From Bacteroidales bacterium (GTDB lineage: Bacteria; Bacteroidota; Bacteroidia; Bacteroidales; P3), in contig JAEEMK010000088.1 of NCBI GenBank assembly GCA_016283175.1, positions 1 to 35,917 of the forward strand: DNA of 35,917 nt. Reading direction: 5' to 3'. Below, piece after piece: positions 24,727 through 32,799 of this stretch. Each line of letters starts with the position of its first letter. Position 1 is the stretch's first letter. Position numbers and translations under genes: made by a program. The notes beneath the pieces are model-generated. The model was not told where the DNA came from. It did no database searches and worked only from the letters and a program-made list of their open reading frames with translations.

Positions 24727-25818
24727 TTATTTAGTCGTTGCTATGCGGGTCGATTTGCCGGTGGCGGCGTCCATAACTTCCAGACTGTTGCTGAAGGTCA
24801 CAGTGGCGTAGGCCTTGCCGTTGACGACAATGAGGTCCTGTGCCACGTCGCCAAGTCCGCGACCGTTGTTGTCGGCAAAGAAGTTGGCCGTGCAGCTTGC
24901 CGTCGAGACATCGATACGGCTGATGCCAGAGTTATTTTTGCTCCAAGAGCCTTCATTAAGAATTAGAAGGTTGTCGCCGCTGGTAGCTACGGCTTTCGAG
25001 GGGTTGATTCCGACCTGTGTGGCTCCGAGGCGCTGCTGGCCATTGGCACTGTAGACATAGCAGTCGCCGTTGGTGGTGTAGTTGCCATCGGTGGTGATGA
25101 CAATGTCGCCGTTGTTCTGGTTGACACTAATGCCGTAGATGCCGTCAGCTGAGCTGAAATCGGTCAGTATCTCGCTGATGACGTGGCTGTTACCGTCAAT
25201 CTTGTAGAAGTTTGTGCTGGTGGTGTAGTCGGGATTGTAGGTGGTGGCACAGCCATAGATGTTGCCGTTGTAGACGTCGAACTTGGTCAGTGCCTGTCCG
25301 AGGTCTACAATCTCTTTGTTGGTGATGTTCATAATGTATGTTCCGCCGAAATCGGTGGTATAGTCGCCCCAAGTGTTAAAGACTATATGGTTGTCGTCCA
25401 GCTTTTTGACAAATTGCGGGTTCATACCTACGGTGATGCTGTCAATCAGCGTGAAGCTGGCGATGTCAACTACATACAGCTTGTTGTCGTAGCTGTAGTT
25501 GTAGTTCTCGTCCGATATGTTGCTGCTGGCGATGTAGAGCTTGCCGCCCACGGCAGCGATGCCTTCGGGATGGAACTGGCCGAACTTGCAGAAGCCGGTG
25601 AACTGGTTCTGTGCAATGTCGAAGCGAGCCACGCCCAGCGGAAAGTAGCTGGTAACGTATAGTTTGCCGTTGTCCTCGGCCATATAGCGCGGGTTCTCGA
25701 AATTAATTCCGTTGGCATTGTTGTTGGTCTCTTCTTCGGGTTTGTCCTTGCAGGAGACTAATGTCATTGTTGTCAGCGCCATAAGCGCTACGAATGTTTT
25801 CAGAAAAGCTTTTTTCAT
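24727..25818 (-). CDS. btuG: BtuG-like surface cobalamin-binding lipoprotein (beta-propeller)
   Basis: The 363-aa protein has a lipoprotein signal (lipobox LVSC, Cys at about 23) followed by KDKPEEE, an acidic stretch of the kind that sends Bacteroides lipoproteins to the cell surface. The mature part is a repeated propeller: blades begin with motifs such as NPRYMAEDNGKLYVTSY, HPEGIAAVGGKLYIASS and NPQFVKKLDDNHIVFNT. This is the YncE/DUF5074-like type to which Bacteroides BtuG belongs, a very high-affinity B12 scavenger that docks on BtuB. It follows a BtuB-type receptor in the same riboswitch-led operon with 14 nt between them, so B12 capture is the likely role. Confidence 0.9.
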   Translation of the reverse strand: MKKAFLKTFVALMALTTMTLVSCKDKPEEETNNNANGINFENPRYMAEDNGKLYVTSYFPLGVARFDIAQNQFTGFCKFGQFHPEGIAAVGGKLYIASSNISDENYNYSYDNKLYVVDIASFTLIDSITVGMNPQFVKKLDDNHIVFNTWGDYTTDFGGTYIMNITNKEIVDLGQALTKFDVYNGNIYGCATTYNPDYTTSTNFYKIDGNSHVISEILTDFSSADGIYGISVNQNNGDIVITTDGNYTTNGDCYVYSANGQQRLGATQVGINPSKAVATSGDNLLILNEGSWSKNNSGISRIDVSTASCTANFFADNNGRGLGDVAQDLIVVNGKAYATVTFSNSLEVMDAATGKSTRIATTK

Positions 25819-25832
25819 TGTATGTTTTTATT

Positions 25833-27884
25833 TTAAAAAGAATATACTGCCTTTATGCGGAAGTTGCGACCCATCATAGGATATGAGCGGACAACTTCGT
25901 ACTGGACGTTTAAAAGGTTGAGCACCTGTGCTTGAAGTCTCAGGTCGCCAACGCGCATCTCGAAGGTTCGGTCGATGGTGATGCCGTGGTCGGCATAGGC
26001 GGGCAGCATCGACTCGTCGCTGTTCTGCTGCTGGTCGTAGCGACGGCCCACCAGCATACAGTTGTAGCCGATGTTCAACCAGCGGTGCTGCAGGTAGAGC
26101 GTGATTCCGCCACTGTGGCGCGGGGTGTAAGGTATCTGATGGCCATATGTCTTGGGGTTGTCGGGATCGGTGCAGTCCAGGGCGCGCTGCAGGCTGTAGG
26201 TCAGCGTAGCGCTGAGGCCGAAATGAGGCCACTGCCACTCGGCATTGCCTTTGACATCGAGACCGGTGATCTCGACCAACCCCAGGTTCATTGTCGACCA
26301 GATGAACATATTCTGTCGAGGCACGGCTATGATTTTGTCCTTCACGGCATTTCTGTAGCCGTCGACGGTGATGAGATAGCTGTGGTGCCGTGTCGAATCG
26401 CCTTTTTTCAACCCTGAAAGCGTGAAGCCTACATTGTGCTGGCTGGCACGTTCGGGGCGCAGTGTGTCGAGTGGGATGACAAAATAGTACAGTTCGTTGA
26501 AATTGGGAACTCGGTAGGTGTCTTTGTAGAAATAGCGCAGGCGCAGGTTGCTGTTGTTGAAAGGCTTAATAGTGATGCCGGCATATGGCGACAGCCTGTT
26601 GTAGCCGACGGTATAGTCATTGTCGCAGGCTTTTTCGCTCACCGCTGTGGCCAGAATGTTGGCTTTGGCACTGATGCGTGGCCGCGAGTATTGCAGTGCA
26701 AAGGTGCTGAGCGACGTCAGGCGCTGCACTTTGTTGTTGTGCGAAAGGTTGCTTTGCAGTGCCGTCGCCGCTATGTCGCTGGCTATGCTGGCCGACAGGT
26801 GTTCGGCGGCTCTCCACACTGCGCTGCCCGAAAGGTAGCCTTCCTGCTGGCTGTATTCGTTTTTCTGGTATCGCGATAGGGTTGGAGCCTTGAAATTCTC
26901 GTACAAGTCATTGGTATATTGGTATTTGCCTATGGCTTGCCAACGCAGTTTAGACCTTGAGGCGGTGTATTTCACCTGTGCGAAAAAGAGTTTCTCTTTG
27001 GTGTTTTCCGAACCGCCTGTGACATAATATGCAACCGGTCCTGGAAGTTCGTGGTATCCTTGCACATAGTGCACTTTGGCTGTCAGCGAGCGGTTGAGGG
27101 CAATGCGGTAGAAAAGCGTCATATCGCCTGTCGCAAGCCACATAGCCGAGTGTTCGCGCCGTTCGATCGACGAACTGTCGTTGTGCGACGGTGTGTAGTA
27201 TAGCGTGAAGGGATAGTCGCCGCGACTCTGCAACCAGTTGCCGAAAAAGTTGAGTGATAGCCGCTTTGAGAGCTTTTGTTCGAAACTTAATGTCGGCGAA
27301 ATCATACCGAAGCTGCCGCCTTCGATGCCTATACGCAGGTGTCTACGCTCTCCCGGTAGGAATGAGGGTTCGCGTGTCTCCATATTTATTACGCTGCCTG
27401 CCGCCGTGGCTCGTGCCGACAGCAGCATCTCGTCCTGCTGTCCATTGCTGAGGCTGATGAAAGCGCTGTTGCCCAGCAGGTAACGTCCAAGGTCCACCTG
27501 CCCGTTCTGACAGTCGCTGACGGCCACGCCATCAATGGTCAGCGTGCTGAACTGGCTGCCCAGACCGCGTGCCGACACGGTCTTCATTCCGCCGATGCCG
27601 CCATAGTCGCGAAGTGTGACGCCGGCCATCTGTCTGACGGCGTCGCTCAGCAGCAGTGCACCGCTGCTTTCCATTTTCTTGATGTCGACCACCTGCACCG
27701 GTGCCTGCGACAGCGTCGCCGACGGTTTTTTGTCCTTGGTGACGACGATTGGTGTAAGTTGCTGACGTTGTGAGGCGTTGGTGCTGGAAGTGTCCTGTGC
27801 CGACAGTGGCAAAACAGTTGCCGCCCACATTGTGCAGGCAACCAGAAGGTGCAATATGTCTCTGATAAGCAGTCTTGTTCTCAT
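25833..27884 (-). CDS. btuB: TonB-dependent cobalamin receptor, BtuB type
   Basis: The 683-aa outer-membrane receptor has a signal peptide (about 1-30, cleavage after LSA), a TonB box-like LTPIVVTKDKK soon after, a plug domain (APVQVVDIKKMESSGALLLS to about 170, with GGMKTVSARGLGSQFSTLTIDG) and a 22-strand-type barrel ending RIKAVYSF with a terminal Phe. There is no CarboxypepD_reg extension, so it is BtuB-like rather than SusC-like. I place the start at ATG 27884 (MRTRLLIRD): the open frame continues up to 28085 but that stretch is the cobalamin riboswitch. btuG follows 14 nt downstream. The riboswitch makes B12 or a corrinoid the substrate. Confidence 0.93.
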   Translation of the reverse strand: MRTRLLIRDILHLLVACTMWAATVLPLSAQDTSSTNASQRQQLTPIVVTKDKKPSATLSQAPVQVVDIKKMESSGALLLSDAVRQMAGVTLRDYGGIGGMKTVSARGLGSQFSTLTIDGVAVSDCQNGQVDLGRYLLGNSAFISLSNGQQDEMLLSARATAAGSVINMETREPSFLPGERRHLRIGIEGGSFGMISPTLSFEQKLSKRLSLNFFGNWLQSRGDYPFTLYYTPSHNDSSSIERREHSAMWLATGDMTLFYRIALNRSLTAKVHYVQGYHELPGPVAYYVTGGSENTKEKLFFAQVKYTASRSKLRWQAIGKYQYTNDLYENFKAPTLSRYQKNEYSQQEGYLSGSAVWRAAEHLSASIASDIAATALQSNLSHNNKVQRLTSLSTFALQYSRPRISAKANILATAVSEKACDNDYTVGYNRLSPYAGITIKPFNNSNLRLRYFYKDTYRVPNFNELYYFVIPLDTLRPERASQHNVGFTLSGLKKGDSTRHHSYLITVDGYRNAVKDKIIAVPRQNMFIWSTMNLGLVEITGLDVKGNAEWQWPHFGLSATLTYSLQRALDCTDPDNPKTYGHQIPYTPRHSGGITLYLQHRWLNIGYNCMLVGRRYDQQQNSDESMLPAYADHGITIDRTFEMRVGDLRLQAQVLNLLNVQYEVVRSYPMMGRNFRIKAVYSF

Positions 27885-27919
27885 AATTATCGCCCTTTCC
27901 TCGAGAGCTTTAACACGAC

Positions 27920-28080
27920 GCGTTTGGCAGGTCTTCTGGCTCTGTTCCGGCGGTCCTGGCCTTCCCACACGCCTGTGGCGGTGTGCAGTGGCTTGCTGTG
28001 GACTGCCTGTTGTGGAACTTACAGCAGCGGGACTGTCAATGAATTTCACATTGTTCCCTTTTGACGCCCAACAGACTGAA
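27920..28080 (-). ncRNA. Cobalamin riboswitch in the btuB leader
   Basis: On the minus strand the conserved blocks occur in order: AAAAGGGAACAATGTGAAAT, GACAGTCCCGCTGCTGTAAG (the B12-box region), CACTGC, GGGAAGGCCAGGACC and finally GAGCCAGAAGACCTGCC. These are the core J-regions and B12 box of the AdoCbl-type riboswitch. It begins about 50 nt after the promoter and ends about 36 nt before the btuB ATG. When bound to B12 it should reduce expression of btuB-btuG. Exact outer-stem limits are not settled. Confidence 0.95.
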
Positions 28081-28134
28081 AACAATTATGATGCGATGCT
28101 TCCTGTCTGCCTTTTCGGGCGACCAAACCGGTTG

Positions 28135-28165
28135 CAAAGATACAACCATAAAATAAACTGGCAAA
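28135..28165 (-). promoter_or_regulatory. Promoter of the btuB-btuG operon
   Basis: On the minus strand TTTG (28165-28162), 19 nt, then TATCTTTG (28142-28135): an ideal Bacteroidota pair. Transcription would start near 28128, giving a leader of about 240 nt that contains the riboswitch. Confidence 0.88.
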
Positions 28166-28186
28166 ATAAAACTTTACTAAAGATTA

Positions 28187-28227
28187 AAATTGGAGCCGCG
28201 CCACAATCTGTGACGCGGCTCCAATTT
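28187..28227 (-). terminator. Terminator after the T9SS-cargo gene
   Basis: AAATTGGAGCCGCG pairs with CGCGGCTCCAATTT over 14 bp, then a one-base mismatch and a further CACA/TGTG, with a short loop. On the minus strand it is followed by the weak T-rich TTAATCTTT. It begins 17 nt after the stop codon of the T9SS gene and ends 22 nt before the btuB -33 box, so it insulates the two operons. Confidence 0.88.
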
Positions 28228-28243
28228 ATGTGTAATGTTAAAG

Positions 28244-29656
28244 TTATTTAATCACTAGCTTTTTGTACGCCGTGCCGTTGTTTGTCGTGATGCGAACGAT
28301 ATATGTGCCGCCAGAGATGTTGGAGATGTTGATGGATGTCTGCATACCATCAACGATGCTATGCATCAGTCTCTTGCCGTTGAGGTCATAGATTTCCACT
28401 TCACCGATGCGGAACGACGAGGCTATGGTAACTGTTTCGCTTGCAGGGTTAGGCATCAGGTAGGTGTGTTTGTCTGCAATGGTTTCGACGCGGATAGGCT
28501 CTTCGTTGTTAGCACTAGGTACATAGAATCGAATGCTGTCGCTCCAATCGCTTAAATTCGCAGTGTCACACACCGAGCGTACCCAAGCCGTATACCATTG
28601 TGCCGTATCCAAACCCTGTAATGTGGCCAGACGTGTGTTCCACGTGCTGATGTTGCCGTCTTCGGGCGAGCAATTGTCAGGACAGATGGACAGTTCCCAA
28701 TGGTCGGCATTGTAACCTCCTTCCCACGTCAGCGTGGCGACACTGCCTTCGAGATATGCAAGCGTAAGTTCGCGTGAATTAGCACAGGATATTACACTTG
28801 ATGTGTCTATTATAGGGAAAATGTACATATATCGATTCCAAGGGAAATTTGATAAAGCCGAGTGGTTATTGTGTATTGTTTTGAATGTATGCCAGTTGGT
28901 GTCGGTCACTTCGTACCGGTCGTCATAGTTGTCCTCGTCAATAAAATGCAGTTTCCTTTTGTAATGGTTCGGCTTCGGGTTCATCGTAGTGTCGTGAAGA
29001 TCGTCATATTGCGTAGTCGCTATTGTTATATATGCCCAGCCTTTTTCAGGAGGACTGAAGGTTATATAAAAATCAGAGTGCCAATAGCTGTTGTAGCCTG
29101 TCACTGCAACATAAAATGAATCGTATACTGTCACAGGGTCGTCGAAATAGACTTCATATATCGTGTCAAAATAGTCTCGGTCATAGCCGTTAGTGCGTCT
29201 AGTTATCTGAACACTGTGTTTTGGTGGAGTTTTTGGCGTCCACTGGCCTTCTGCCATCAGGTGCATCTCGTCGCCGTTGCTGTCCACTTCGTACAGTCTG
29301 AAGTACTCGGGTACCATTTTGTTGAAAAAGAAGGTGTCGGCGAGATAGCTATCATTCGTTGTGATAATTCCAAGTTCCAATGCTGCGGCTATGCCGATAA
29401 CCCGCAACGAGGTGTCGATATGGCAATAGCGGGCATATTCGGGTTTGCAAAAATACCCCATCATTGTCCCATTACACCAATCCATATTCTTATCTGTATA
29501 ATTGATGGCATAATGATCCCACCAGTTGGTGTCCCAATAGTAGTAAACAGGGTCACGATCACCTAAAAACAGTGTATCCATTCTAGTTCTATTATCTTGA
29601 GCTTTAATACATACACTAGACAATATTATGGCAAGGAATAAAATAGTCTTTTTCAT
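28244..29656 (-). CDS. Secreted protein with FN3-like region and T9SS type A C-terminal sorting domain
   Basis: The 470-aa protein has a signal peptide (MKKTILFLAIILSSVCIKAQ). Most of the body, about 21-290, is not recognised; it is rich in Tyr, Asp and Trp. Near 295-390 a fibronectin type III-like region is suggested by VATLTWEGGYNADHWELSI and AQWYTAWVRSVCDTANLSDW. The last 75 residues are a T9SS type A sorting domain: YLMPNPASETVTI, VEIYDLNGKRLMHS, SGGTYIVRITTNNG and KKLVIK at the end. It should cross the outer membrane by type IX secretion and be anchored to the surface or released. It is the second gene of an AT-rich operon. Confidence 0.85.
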   Translation of the reverse strand: MKKTILFLAIILSSVCIKAQDNRTRMDTLFLGDRDPVYYYWDTNWWDHYAINYTDKNMDWCNGTMMGYFCKPEYARYCHIDTSLRVIGIAAALELGIITTNDSYLADTFFFNKMVPEYFRLYEVDSNGDEMHLMAEGQWTPKTPPKHSVQITRRTNGYDRDYFDTIYEVYFDDPVTVYDSFYVAVTGYNSYWHSDFYITFSPPEKGWAYITIATTQYDDLHDTTMNPKPNHYKRKLHFIDEDNYDDRYEVTDTNWHTFKTIHNNHSALSNFPWNRYMYIFPIIDTSSVISCANSRELTLAYLEGSVATLTWEGGYNADHWELSICPDNCSPEDGNISTWNTRLATLQGLDTAQWYTAWVRSVCDTANLSDWSDSIRFYVPSANNEEPIRVETIADKHTYLMPNPASETVTIASSFRIGEVEIYDLNGKRLMHSIVDGMQTSINISNISGGTYIVRITTNNGTAYKKLVIK

Positions 29657-29683
29657 TGAATTATGTGTTAGATTTATACATTT

Positions 29684-31087
29684 TTAATTTTCACAGTCAA
29701 TATATATAGGGAAGTCTATCCTTTCCAAAGTTGGATAAATCTTTTCTGGAATAAAACCAGATGAATTAAACGCTTTAATGGGATTCATAGAGTCAATTTT
29801 TCTTACCCTCTCGTAATTATATTCTTTGGCGCCTACACATTGAGGATTTGTCCCAAACGTTTCCATTTCATAATTTAATTCGGTGGGAAAAGATATTTTG
29901 AATCCGCTCAGAATATAATTGTTCAAATTATTATAAATACTCAATCCTTGTTGTTTTATGCCGTTGTTATGAAATGCTAGAATGGTGCCTGAATTGCCAA
30001 GCCAAGTCGGGTTAAATTCGCAAAAGTCGCTTGTCTTTTCAGTTAGTGTGTAATATGAGTGAAGAAATACTACGCTTTCGCTACTGTTGTTATATACCAT
30101 ATCGTCCATTTCTCGTTTTGCAGTCAATCCTATAGGTATTTCGTGATTGTCCAACATAGCATAAACGGAATTGTTTATTATATCGCTTAAACAGAAAATA
30201 CCAATATGAATGTTTGTGTTATCTTTTACAGCTACAGAATCTCTATATTGTTCTTCAGGTGCTTCCCTGTAAGATACTGTCAGAAAATTACCATTGTTTA
30301 TATCTGTCAGTAATACACCATCGTCACGCCAGGGTCTTGCTGATGCAGTATCAATACAATAGATATGGCATTTGTCCTGAATTCCTGATAGGGCAAAAAC
30401 ATCATTAGGATCATATACCCTAATGTTAATGTAGCGTCCGTAGGATGTATCAAATCCAGCAGTCACTAAATAGGGCTCTAAATATTGGTTTTTTACGACT
30501 CTTACATCGGTAAAAGATTCCTCTCTTTTTTCAACGTAGCCTCCAATGTATGTGGGAGTATTAGTGTCTGTGTCAAAATCAATCAGACAAGGATAATTAT
30601 TTTTTATTTCGCAAGTACCAATGCAGGCAATGTGAATAGTGTTGTTCGCGCGTGGGAAAGCAGTAATACGAGTTAATTCATAAACAGTATACACGTCCTC
30701 ACCAGCATATAAGTGTGGTAACACGGTGATGTTCCCATTATTTATGAAAACATCTTGGATGTTGAAAAAACCGATTATTCCCAAACTACCTTTTGTTGTC
30801 TTGCCGCAGAAATATACTATATCACCATATATCAAAAAATCATTCACCCAATATCCTTTCATCGTAATCTCAGTTGCTTGCATATTGCTCCTTGAATAGA
30901 CAAATGTGACACTGTCTTTTGAATCATAGCAGGTTATTGTTGATGGATATTCGGAGCGATATTCCCTGATAATTGTTTTTTCTGCTGGTTTTGACATATG
31001 AGGTTGGCGGACTACTACGCTTGTTTGGGCAACTGAGAAAACGTAATAAAAAAATCCACAAATTAATAGTAGTACTTGTTTTTTCAT
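29684..31087 (-). CDS. Secreted protein of unknown function
   Basis: I do not recognise this 467-aa protein. A signal peptide is clear (MKKQVLLLICGFFYYVFSVA, cleavage before QTS). The rest shows many short beta-like strands with repeated YI, Y-x-V and DF segments (for example GSLGIIGFFNIQDVFINNGN and CLIDFDTDTNTPTYIGGY), suggesting a propeller-like fold, and it ends IDFPIYIDCEN with no T9SS sorting domain. No catalytic motif is visible. I chose ATG 31087; the longer frame to 31111 would start at a non-ATG codon inside the promoter zone. The next gene follows after 27 nt, so the two are co-transcribed and may be exported together. The DNA is visibly richer in A and T than its neighbours, which hints at lateral acquisition. 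Confidence 0.8.
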   Translation of the reverse strand: MKKQVLLLICGFFYYVFSVAQTSVVVRQPHMSKPAEKTIIREYRSEYPSTITCYDSKDSVTFVYSRSNMQATEITMKGYWVNDFLIYGDIVYFCGKTTKGSLGIIGFFNIQDVFINNGNITVLPHLYAGEDVYTVYELTRITAFPRANNTIHIACIGTCEIKNNYPCLIDFDTDTNTPTYIGGYVEKREESFTDVRVVKNQYLEPYLVTAGFDTSYGRYINIRVYDPNDVFALSGIQDKCHIYCIDTASARPWRDDGVLLTDINNGNFLTVSYREAPEEQYRDSVAVKDNTNIHIGIFCLSDIINNSVYAMLDNHEIPIGLTAKREMDDMVYNNSSESVVFLHSYYTLTEKTSDFCEFNPTWLGNSGTILAFHNNGIKQQGLSIYNNLNNYILSGFKISFPTELNYEMETFGTNPQCVGAKEYNYERVRKIDSMNPIKAFNSSGFIPEKIYPTLERIDFPIYIDCEN

Positions 31088-31108
31088 AATAATAGTTTTT
31101 TCTGATTG

Positions 31109-31116
31109 CAAAAATA
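31109..31116 (-). promoter_or_regulatory. Promoter -7 box of the secreted-protein operon
   Basis: The minus strand reads TATTTTTG, exact to TAnnTTTG, 22 nt before ATG 31087. The best -33 candidate (ATTG, about 21 nt upstream) is weak. Confidence 0.6.
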
Positions 31117-31195
31117 CTAAAAAAAATCAAATAACGCCAATAAAAAAAATATTATTCTGTTATATTAGTGTTTTAAATAGTCAAATAGGAAGGTT

Positions 31196-31528
31196 ATGCT
31201 TGTAGATTTCAACAAGATAGACGAGGTGGCAAATCCTCGTTTCAAAGGCGGCGAAGGCGACACGATGTTCCGCACGTTCAACGACGGCGTTAACAAAATT
31301 ATGCGTGGACGGCTTGAGCCAGGCTGCTCGATAGGTCTGCACACGCACGAGACCAACAGCGAGATAATCTATATCATCAGTGGCGATGCCCGCTGCCTTT
31401 ATGACGACGGCGAGGAGCGCCTTGCCGCCGGCCAGAGCCACTACTGCCCCAAAGGCCATTCGCACAGCCTTATCAACGCCAGCGCAACCGAGCCGTTGCT
31501 GTTTTTTGCCGTCGTTCCGGAGCAATAA
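31196..31528 (+). CDS. Single-domain cupin protein
   Basis: The 110-aa protein fits both cupin motifs exactly. Motif 1 is GCSIGLHTHETNSEIIYIIS then G (about residues 43-63), with the two His and the Glu for metal binding. Motif 2 is GQSHYCPKGHSHSLIN (about 81-96), with its His. A metal-bound small-molecule role is likely; the substrate is unknown. The ATG at 31196 is preceded by AGGAAGG, an unusually good Shine-Dalgarno-like sequence for a Bacteroidota gene. It is transcribed away from the secreted-protein operon and no partner gene is close. Confidence 0.9.
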   Translation: MLVDFNKIDEVANPRFKGGEGDTMFRTFNDGVNKIMRGRLEPGCSIGLHTHETNSEIIYIISGDARCLYDDGEERLAAGQSHYCPKGHSHSLINASATEPLLFFAVVPEQ

Positions 31529-31567
31529 TGCTGTTTTTGCTAATATTAAACTTGTAAAAATCAGTAC

Positions 31568-31617
31568 ATTGTGAGCGTTTGTGTTTCACAATGTTTCACA
31601 GTGTTTCAGAATGTTGA
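31568..31617. repeat. 10-bp tandem repeat with adjoining hairpin after the cupin gene
   Basis: Units TGTTTCACAA, TGTTTCACAG, TGTTTCAGAA and a partial TGTTGA run from 31582 to 31617. Upstream CATTGTGA (31568-31575) pairs with TCACAATG (31586-31593). No T-run follows, so it is not a standard terminator. It stands 15 nt before the flank box of palindrome copy 3. Confidence 0.75.
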
Positions 31618-31631
31618 ATAAGGTACAATAA

Positions 31632-31755
31632 CGTTGTTTTCGATATATCTTCTTCGTCATATGTACAGTATATGTACAGTATTTGTACAGTATATGTACG
31701 CTTCTGAAGCGTACATATACTGTACAAATACTGTACATATACTGTACATATGACG
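31632..31755. repeat. Large palindromic element, copy 3 (perfect 49-bp inverted repeat plus flank box)
   Basis: Arms 31655-31703 and 31707-31755 are exact reverse complements over 49 nt, loop CTG. From the outside in: CGTCATA, units TGTACAGTATA, TGTACAGTATT, TGTACAGTATA, tip TGTACGCTT, that is the same unit order as copy 1. The conserved box CGTTGTTTTCGATATA is at 31632-31647. With G-T pairs the stem can be extended by about five bases. The spacer 31529-31969 has no gene I can support. Confidence 0.95.
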
Positions 31756-31901
31756 GGGAAAACACGGGGGTGGATGAATTAAAAACCTGGTGGCCACGCA
31801 AAAAAAAGGCCTTGCTCAAATCTCCTTTACACGGTCCACTGGACCTTGTGTCTCACTCGCGTTCCACCGTAGCTTGTGACTTTTTAATTTTTCTTAAAAA
31901 A

Positions 31902-31909
31902 TATATTTG
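31902..31909 (+). promoter_or_regulatory. Promoter -7 box of the zinc metallopeptidase gene
   Basis: TATATTTG matches TAnnTTTG, 60 nt before the chosen start. No -33 TTTG at the standard distance. Confidence 0.5.
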
Positions 31910-31969
31910 GTGCAATAAAACAATTGAAAGTGGCGTTACAGGCTGTTGAAAATTATAAAGACAAGAAGA

Positions 31970-32656
31970 ATGAACATTCCCATCATTTGGATAATATTCG
32001 GAGTGCTGTTCCTGCTCAGCATCATTGCTTCGAAAAGCCTCGAGGCCAAGTTCAAGAAGTATTCGAAGATTGCGATGAACTACAATATGACAGGACGCGA
32101 AGTGGCTGAACAGATGTTGAAAGACAACGACATACGCGATGTGACGGTGCAGCAGGTCGATGGCCAGCTGACTGACCACTACAACCCTTTGAACAAGACG
32201 CTCAACCTGAGCAAGGGCGTGTACTACGGCACCAGTGTCGCCGCTGCCGCCGTGGCGGCGCACGAATGCGGCCACGCTGTGCAGCACGCCACGGCTTACT
32301 ATTGGCTGGGCCTTCGCTCGAAGATGGTTCCGGCGGTGAGCATTTCGAACCGTTTCACACCGTGGATTCTTTTTATCGGTATACTTATGGTTCAGAAGTT
32401 CCCGAGCCTGTTGCTCATAGGCATCATCCTTTTCGCTGTCACGACGCTGTTTTCGTTTGTCACGCTGCCTGTCGAAATCAATGCTTCCAAACGTGCGTTG
32501 GTGTGGCTTAACACACATAATATCACCACTCCCGATACCCATATCTATGCCGAAAGTGCGTTGCGCTCGGCTGCTTATACCTATGTCATTGCCGCGTTGA
32601 CCTCGCTGGCCACGCTGCTGTACTACCTGATGATTTACCTTGGCAACCGCGACTGA
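31970..32656 (+). CDS. Membrane-bound neutral zinc metallopeptidase (Zn_peptidase_2 family)
   Basis: The 228-aa protein begins with a membrane helix (NIPIIWIIFGVLFLLSIIA, residues 2-20) followed by a soluble part with the zinc motif HECGHAVQH (98-106) and, after further membrane helices (about 130-165), the third-ligand region LPVEINASKRAL. The final helix is AYTYVIAALTSLATLLYYLM. This is the small membrane metallopeptidase family (PF04298-like), whose substrate is not known. I use ATG 31970 (MNIPIIW) rather than the upstream TTG at 31946. A terminator follows. Confidence 0.9.
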   Translation: MNIPIIWIIFGVLFLLSIIASKSLEAKFKKYSKIAMNYNMTGREVAEQMLKDNDIRDVTVQQVDGQLTDHYNPLNKTLNLSKGVYYGTSVAAAAVAAHECGHAVQHATAYYWLGLRSKMVPAVSISNRFTPWILFIGILMVQKFPSLLLIGIILFAVTTLFSFVTLPVEINASKRALVWLNTHNITTPDTHIYAESALRSAAYTYVIAALTSLATLLYYLMIYLGNRD

Positions 32657-32701
32657 CGTAGGTGTTGCCTTAAGTTGCTAACTTGTAACATACATTATCC
32701 T

Positions 32702-32737
32702 AATAGATTGCATATTTTTGTGCAATCTATTTTTTTT
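32702..32737 (+). terminator. Rho-independent terminator after the metallopeptidase gene
   Basis: AATAGATTGCA and TGCAATCTATT pair perfectly (11 bp) around an 8-nt loop, followed by a run of T residues. The loop itself reads TATTTTTG, identical to a -7 box. Confidence 0.9.
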
Positions 32738-32767
32738 GTTGTCTCGTCGTTACTCGACTTTTTTGTG

Positions 32768-32775
32768 TAATTTTG
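32768..32775 (+). promoter_or_regulatory. Promoter -7 box of mutS
   Basis: TAATTTTG matches TAnnTTTG, 24 nt before the GTG start of mutS. A TTG inside the box at 32773 is in frame but would precede the transcript start, which supports the GTG. Confidence 0.6.
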
Positions 32776-32799
32776 CATTCCCAAAAACGAAAGAATACT

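Noticed and set aside
27885-28085. N-terminal extension of btuB up to 28085
   Set aside because: This stretch carries the cobalamin riboswitch core; a normal signal peptide begins at ATG 27884.
32773-32799. TTG start of mutS at 32773
   Set aside because: It lies inside the -7 box; the GTG at 32800 gives the usual MutS N-terminus.
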